A stretch of 64,000 nt of DNA from Chitinophaga eiseniae (GTDB taxonomy: Bacteria > Bacteroidota > Bacteroidia > Chitinophagales > Chitinophagaceae). Positions within the stretch are counted from its first letter, which is position 1; each line of letters opens with the position of its first letter. Of the stretch, positions 61,680 to 64,000 are shown piece by piece. The notes under the pieces are model-generated. The model saw only the letters and a list, made by a program, of their open reading frames with translations. It was not told the origin of the DNA and did no database searches. The DNA is taken from assembly GCF_900167135.1 (NCBI RefSeq), contig NZ_FUWZ01000001.1, positions 744,001 to 808,000 of the forward strand. Direction: 5' to 3'. A program made the translations under genes and the position numbers.

Positions 61680-62663
61680 ATGGTAAAATCGATTCTATCA
61701 ATAGCCTTGTTTGGTTTAAGTGCAGGAGTGGTAAAAGCGCAGGACACACTGCTGGTACAGGGTACCACACCGGCTCTTTACATCTCTCACGTTGTTAAAA
61801 AAGGAGAGAACTTCTATAGCCTGAGCCGTGCCTATGGCGTGCCCCCCAAAGAAATTGCTGCTGCCAACAAGATAACGATGGATCACGGATTGCAGTTAGG
61901 ACATCAGCTGCATATCCCGCTGACAAATGCGAATTTCTCCCAGAAAGCGGATGCCAGCGGAACACCGGTATATCACAAAGTATCTGAGAAAGAAACTTTA
62001 TACCGCGTCAGTGTTAACTACAACAAAGTACCCCTGGACAATATTCGCCAATGGAACAGCTTTCAGGGCGACGGTCTGAAGAAAGACAGCTACATCATTG
62101 TCGGCTACCTGAAAGGAGGCAGCGGCGCTACTGTTGCAGCTCCGGCACCGGCCCCCGCTCCCCGCAAGGAGGTGGTGAAAAACGAGCCGAAAGAACAGAC
62201 ACCTCCGGCAGAACCTGTAACGCCTCCGGCAACAGAAGCACCCCGTAAAGAAGTGAAAAAAGAAGCCGAAGCCCGCCCGGTAACAGACACCCCGGAAACC
62301 GCGCCAGCGCCTGCCCCGGCTCCGAAACCGGCAGCACCCGTAGTGGCCAGCGGCGACTTCGAGAAGCTGTACGATCAACAGACCAGCGGCGGTAAAAAAG
62401 CCACCACAGAGAAAGGCCCCGGCACCTGGTTTAAAAGCAACGCGGTAGGTAAATACTACGCGCTGCACAACACAGCAGCCCGCGGTACGATCATCAAAGT
62501 CACCAACCCGCTCAACGGTAAAGCCATCTACGCCAAAGTACTGGACGTGATCCCGCAGATGAAATCCAACGCAGGCCTCATCATAAAACTGAGCGATGGC
62601 GCTATGCAGGCGCTGGGCACTACAGACGCCCGCTTCTACTGCGAACTGAGCTACGATAATTAG
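61680..62663 (+). CDS. Secreted LysM / RlpA-like double-psi barrel protein
   Basis: A 327-residue exported protein. Starting at 61680 gives the signal MVKSILSIALFGLSAGVVKA, cut near residue 21. Two LysM repeats follow (HVVKKGENFYSLSRAYGVPP at about 37-56 and HKVSEKETLYRVSVNYNKVP at about 99-118), then a Pro/Ala/Lys-rich linker (about 145-225) and an RlpA-like C-terminal domain (GKYYALHNTAARGTIIKVTN, then AKVLDVIP). The pattern fits a periplasmic peptidoglycan-binding protein. Catalytic acid residues of lytic RlpA are not obvious, so it may bind rather than cut. Convergent with fmt, with palindrome copy 3 between. Confidence 0.9.
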   Translation: MVKSILSIALFGLSAGVVKAQDTLLVQGTTPALYISHVVKKGENFYSLSRAYGVPPKEIAAANKITMDHGLQLGHQLHIPLTNANFSQKADASGTPVYHKVSEKETLYRVSVNYNKVPLDNIRQWNSFQGDGLKKDSYIIVGYLKGGSGATVAAPAPAPAPRKEVVKNEPKEQTPPAEPVTPPATEAPRKEVKKEAEARPVTDTPETAPAPAPAPKPAAPVVASGDFEKLYDQQTSGGKKATTEKGPGTWFKSNAVGKYYALHNTAARGTIIKVTNPLNGKAIYAKVLDVIPQMKSNAGLIIKLSDGAMQALGTTDARFYCELSYDN

Positions 62664-62674
62664 TTCCCGCAAAG

Positions 62675-62828
62675 CACGCAAAGGCGCCAAGCAGCAAAGA
62701 CGCAAAGAATAAAATATAAGCGAACCAAGAAAGCAAAGGAGCGAAGATCATATTTTGATCTTCGCTCCTTTGCTTTCTTATAATTCTTATTAGTCCTTTG
62801 CGTCTTTGCTGCTTGGCGCCTTTGCGTG
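62675..62828. repeat. Nested double palindrome, copy 3
   Basis: Outer arms: perfect 33-base inverted repeats (62675-62707 and 62796-62828; CGCAAAGGCGCCAAGCAG type). Inner arms: perfect 24-base inverted repeats (62727-62750 and 62756-62779) with the core GCAAAGGAGCGAAGATCA. It begins 12 bases after the LysM protein stop and ends one base before the fmt stop codon, so it fills the space between convergent genes. Confidence 0.95.
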
Positions 62829-62829
62829 G

Positions 62830-63756
62830 CTAAAAACGGTATCCCCGCAGAAACGCCTCGGTATCCATCCGTTTCTTGCCTTCCAGCTGCACCTCATCGA
62901 GATAAAGGTAACCATCCGGCGCCGCCATCCTCACATAGGTCTTTTGGTCTGTGTCGAATTCGCCGGGAGCGATAGACGGTTTTCCCGGCTCCTTATGCGC
63001 TTTGTATATTTTGATGCTTTTGCCTTGTAACGTTGTCCAGGCGGCAGGATAGGGGCTCAGGCCGCGTACGAGATTATATATTTTGTCCAATGGCTCCTGC
63101 CAGTTGATCTGACAGGTTTCCTTGAATATTTTCGGCGCATGTTTGATATCTTCGGCGGCGATGGTTGCCTGTGGCGTTTCCTGTGCATTACCTGCGGCAA
63201 TGGCCTGTACGGTTTTTAACAGCAGGCGGGCGCCGGTATGCATCAGCTCATCATGCAGCTCACCCGCAGTTTCATCTTCGCGGATGGCAACTTTGTCGGA
63301 CAGGAGGATATCGCCGGTATCAATTTCGTGCTGTAGTTTGAAAGTCGTAACACCGGAAGTTGTTTCGCCGTTGATGATGGCCCAGTTGATGGGCGCCGCG
63401 CCGCGGTAGTTGGGCAACAGTGACGCATGTACGTTGATGGTGCCTTCCGGAGGCATATTCCACACCATTTCCGGCAGCATACGGAAAGCCACCACCACCT
63501 GCAGGTCTGCTTTAAGTGCGGCCAGCTGTGCGATGAACTCCGGATTTTTCAGTTTCTCCGGTTGCAATACGGTTAACCCTTTGCTGACAGCATATTTTTT
63601 AACGGCGCTCTCCTGCATTTGCAGGCCACGGCCGGCGGGCTTGTCGGGCGCGGTGATCACGCCCACGATATTAAATCCGTTCTCTACCAGTATATCAAGG
63701 GATGCTACTGCGAAATCAGGCGTCCCCATAAAAACGATGCGAAGCTGTTTGTTCAT
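62830..63756 (-). CDS. fmt: Methionyl-tRNA formyltransferase
   Basis: Fmt formylates initiator Met-tRNA from 10-formyltetrahydrofolate. The 308-residue protein starting at 63756 (MNKQLRIVFMGTPDFAVASL) has NVHASLLPNYRGAAPINWAI (about 109-128) with the formyl-site His and the SLLPKYRG-type motif, and the catalytic Asp in EIDTGDILL. An upstream ATG three codons earlier lies next to the promoter box. The C-terminal OB-like domain is present (LSPYPAAWTTLQGK). It follows a NamZ-type gene end by 20 bases on the same strand. Confidence 0.96.
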   Translation of the reverse strand: MNKQLRIVFMGTPDFAVASLDILVENGFNIVGVITAPDKPAGRGLQMQESAVKKYAVSKGLTVLQPEKLKNPEFIAQLAALKADLQVVVAFRMLPEMVWNMPPEGTINVHASLLPNYRGAAPINWAIINGETTSGVTTFKLQHEIDTGDILLSDKVAIREDETAGELHDELMHTGARLLLKTVQAIAAGNAQETPQATIAAEDIKHAPKIFKETCQINWQEPLDKIYNLVRGLSPYPAAWTTLQGKSIKIYKAHKEPGKPSIAPGEFDTDQKTYVRMAAPDGYLYLDEVQLEGKKRMDTEAFLRGYRF

Positions 63757-63762
63757 AGACCG

Positions 63763-63770
63763 CAAAAGTA
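63763..63770 (-). promoter_or_regulatory. -7 box of fmt, six bases before the ATG
   Basis: Reads TACTTTTG on the minus strand, then CGGTCT and the ATG. The transcript would be leaderless or nearly so. The box lies in the 20-base gap after the NamZ-type gene. Confidence 0.5.
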
Positions 63771-63776
63771 AATCAA

Positions 63777-64000
63777 TTATTCCTCGTACAGCAGGTATTT
63801 TGCACGGATGGCTTTAAACCGCTGCAGCCCCGGTTCCCAGCTTCTGCGGATGTCTGCTTCCGACAGGCCGTTTTTGATTTGCTGCTGTAATTGTGCATTG
63901 CCTGCCAGTTTATTGAAGAAGTTGTTAAAGAATTTATCTTTTTCGGGATACAGTGCATATGCCTGCAGCAACCATTTCAACGCTATCTGGCGGCCTTTTG
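63777..64000 (-). CDS. C-terminal end of a NamZ-type exo-beta-N-acetylmuramidase (DUF1343), start outside window
   Basis: Only the last 74 residues are visible; the frame stays open to the window edge. The stretch KDKFFNNFFNKLAGNAQLQQ, then SEADIRRSWEPGLQRFKAIR and KYLLYEE, is the characteristic C terminus of DUF1343 proteins, now known as exo-N-acetylmuramidases (NamZ) in Bacteroidota and Bacillus. The enzyme releases MurNAc from peptidoglycan fragments. That would feed the kinase and MurQ encoded at the other end of this window, though the genes are about 62 kb apart. The assignment rests on the C terminus alone. Confidence 0.75.
   Translation of the reverse strand, partial: KGRQIALKWLLQAYALYPEKDKFFNNFFNKLAGNAQLQQQIKNGLSEADIRRSWEPGLQRFKAIRAKYLLYEE

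Overview
The window reads as a chromosomal segment of an aerobic member of the Bacteroidota, most likely Chitinophagaceae (Chitinophaga-like). The reasons are the Bacteroidota-type promoters (TAnnTTTG -7 boxes, several with a TTG or TTTG about 18-20 bases upstream), a TonB receptor with a carboxypeptidase-regulatory-like N-terminal domain, lipoprotein-rich envelope genes, an M56/BlaI pair, the three-gene sdhCAB layout and split pntAA/AB/B genes. The genus is inferred. I see no rRNA, tRNA, CRISPR array, insertion sequence or prophage.

Layout. 1-2139: the end of an N-acetylhexosamine kinase, murQ and an unknown gene (cell-wall sugar recycling). 2333-5840: sdhCAB. 5909-11257 (minus): a candidate phytate-acquisition operon of TonB receptor, beta-helix lipoprotein and beta-propeller phytase. 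11495-20582: a Tat-exported Gfo/Idh oxidoreductase, an S9 peptidase, carbonic anhydrase-murI, an ABC-F ATPase, an orphan response regulator and a coiled-coil membrane protein. 20685-28044: a DnaQ-like exonuclease, holA, a small membrane protein, ribF, purM, the BlaI/M56-TonB sensor pair and ftsE. 28187-36768: rpsO, pnp, prmA, plsY, an M48 lipoprotein protease, oxyR and two unknown secreted proteins. 37067-39469: glycosyltransferase, methyltransferase and esterase. 39799-45530 (minus): a complete RND efflux operon. 46247-56703: nearly all of C5-pathway heme synthesis, with hemA-C-D-E-F-(four-helix-bundle gene)-hemB-hemL on the minus strand and hemH-hemG diverging. 56765-59821: proton-translocating transhydrogenase. 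60064-64000: an RNA m5C methyltransferase, a LysM/RlpA-like protein, fmt and the C-terminal end of a NamZ-type exo-muramidase.

How the genes fit together: glutamyl-tRNA is turned into heme, which sdhC-type cytochrome b needs; the transhydrogenase links NADH and NADPH pools; OxyR (both redox cysteines kept) guards an oxygen-using cell that relies on oxygen-dependent HemF. Peptidoglycan recycling appears at both ends (kinase-murQ and NamZ) and in the middle (murI).

The most unusual material lies between genes. (1) Three copies of a nested double palindrome sit at 3' ends of genes; the inner core is identical in all three, while the outer arms differ by changes that keep pairing. (2) A family of GATTT-type A/T-rich tandem repeats abuts stop codons, often as inverted pairs; one copy is a G-quadruplex candidate inside the heme operon. 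(3) Two identical AACTA-N6-TAGTT operators, 20 bases apart, overlap the predicted blaI promoter. (4) Several promoters sit 4-8 bases before the start codon, which suggests leaderless messages.
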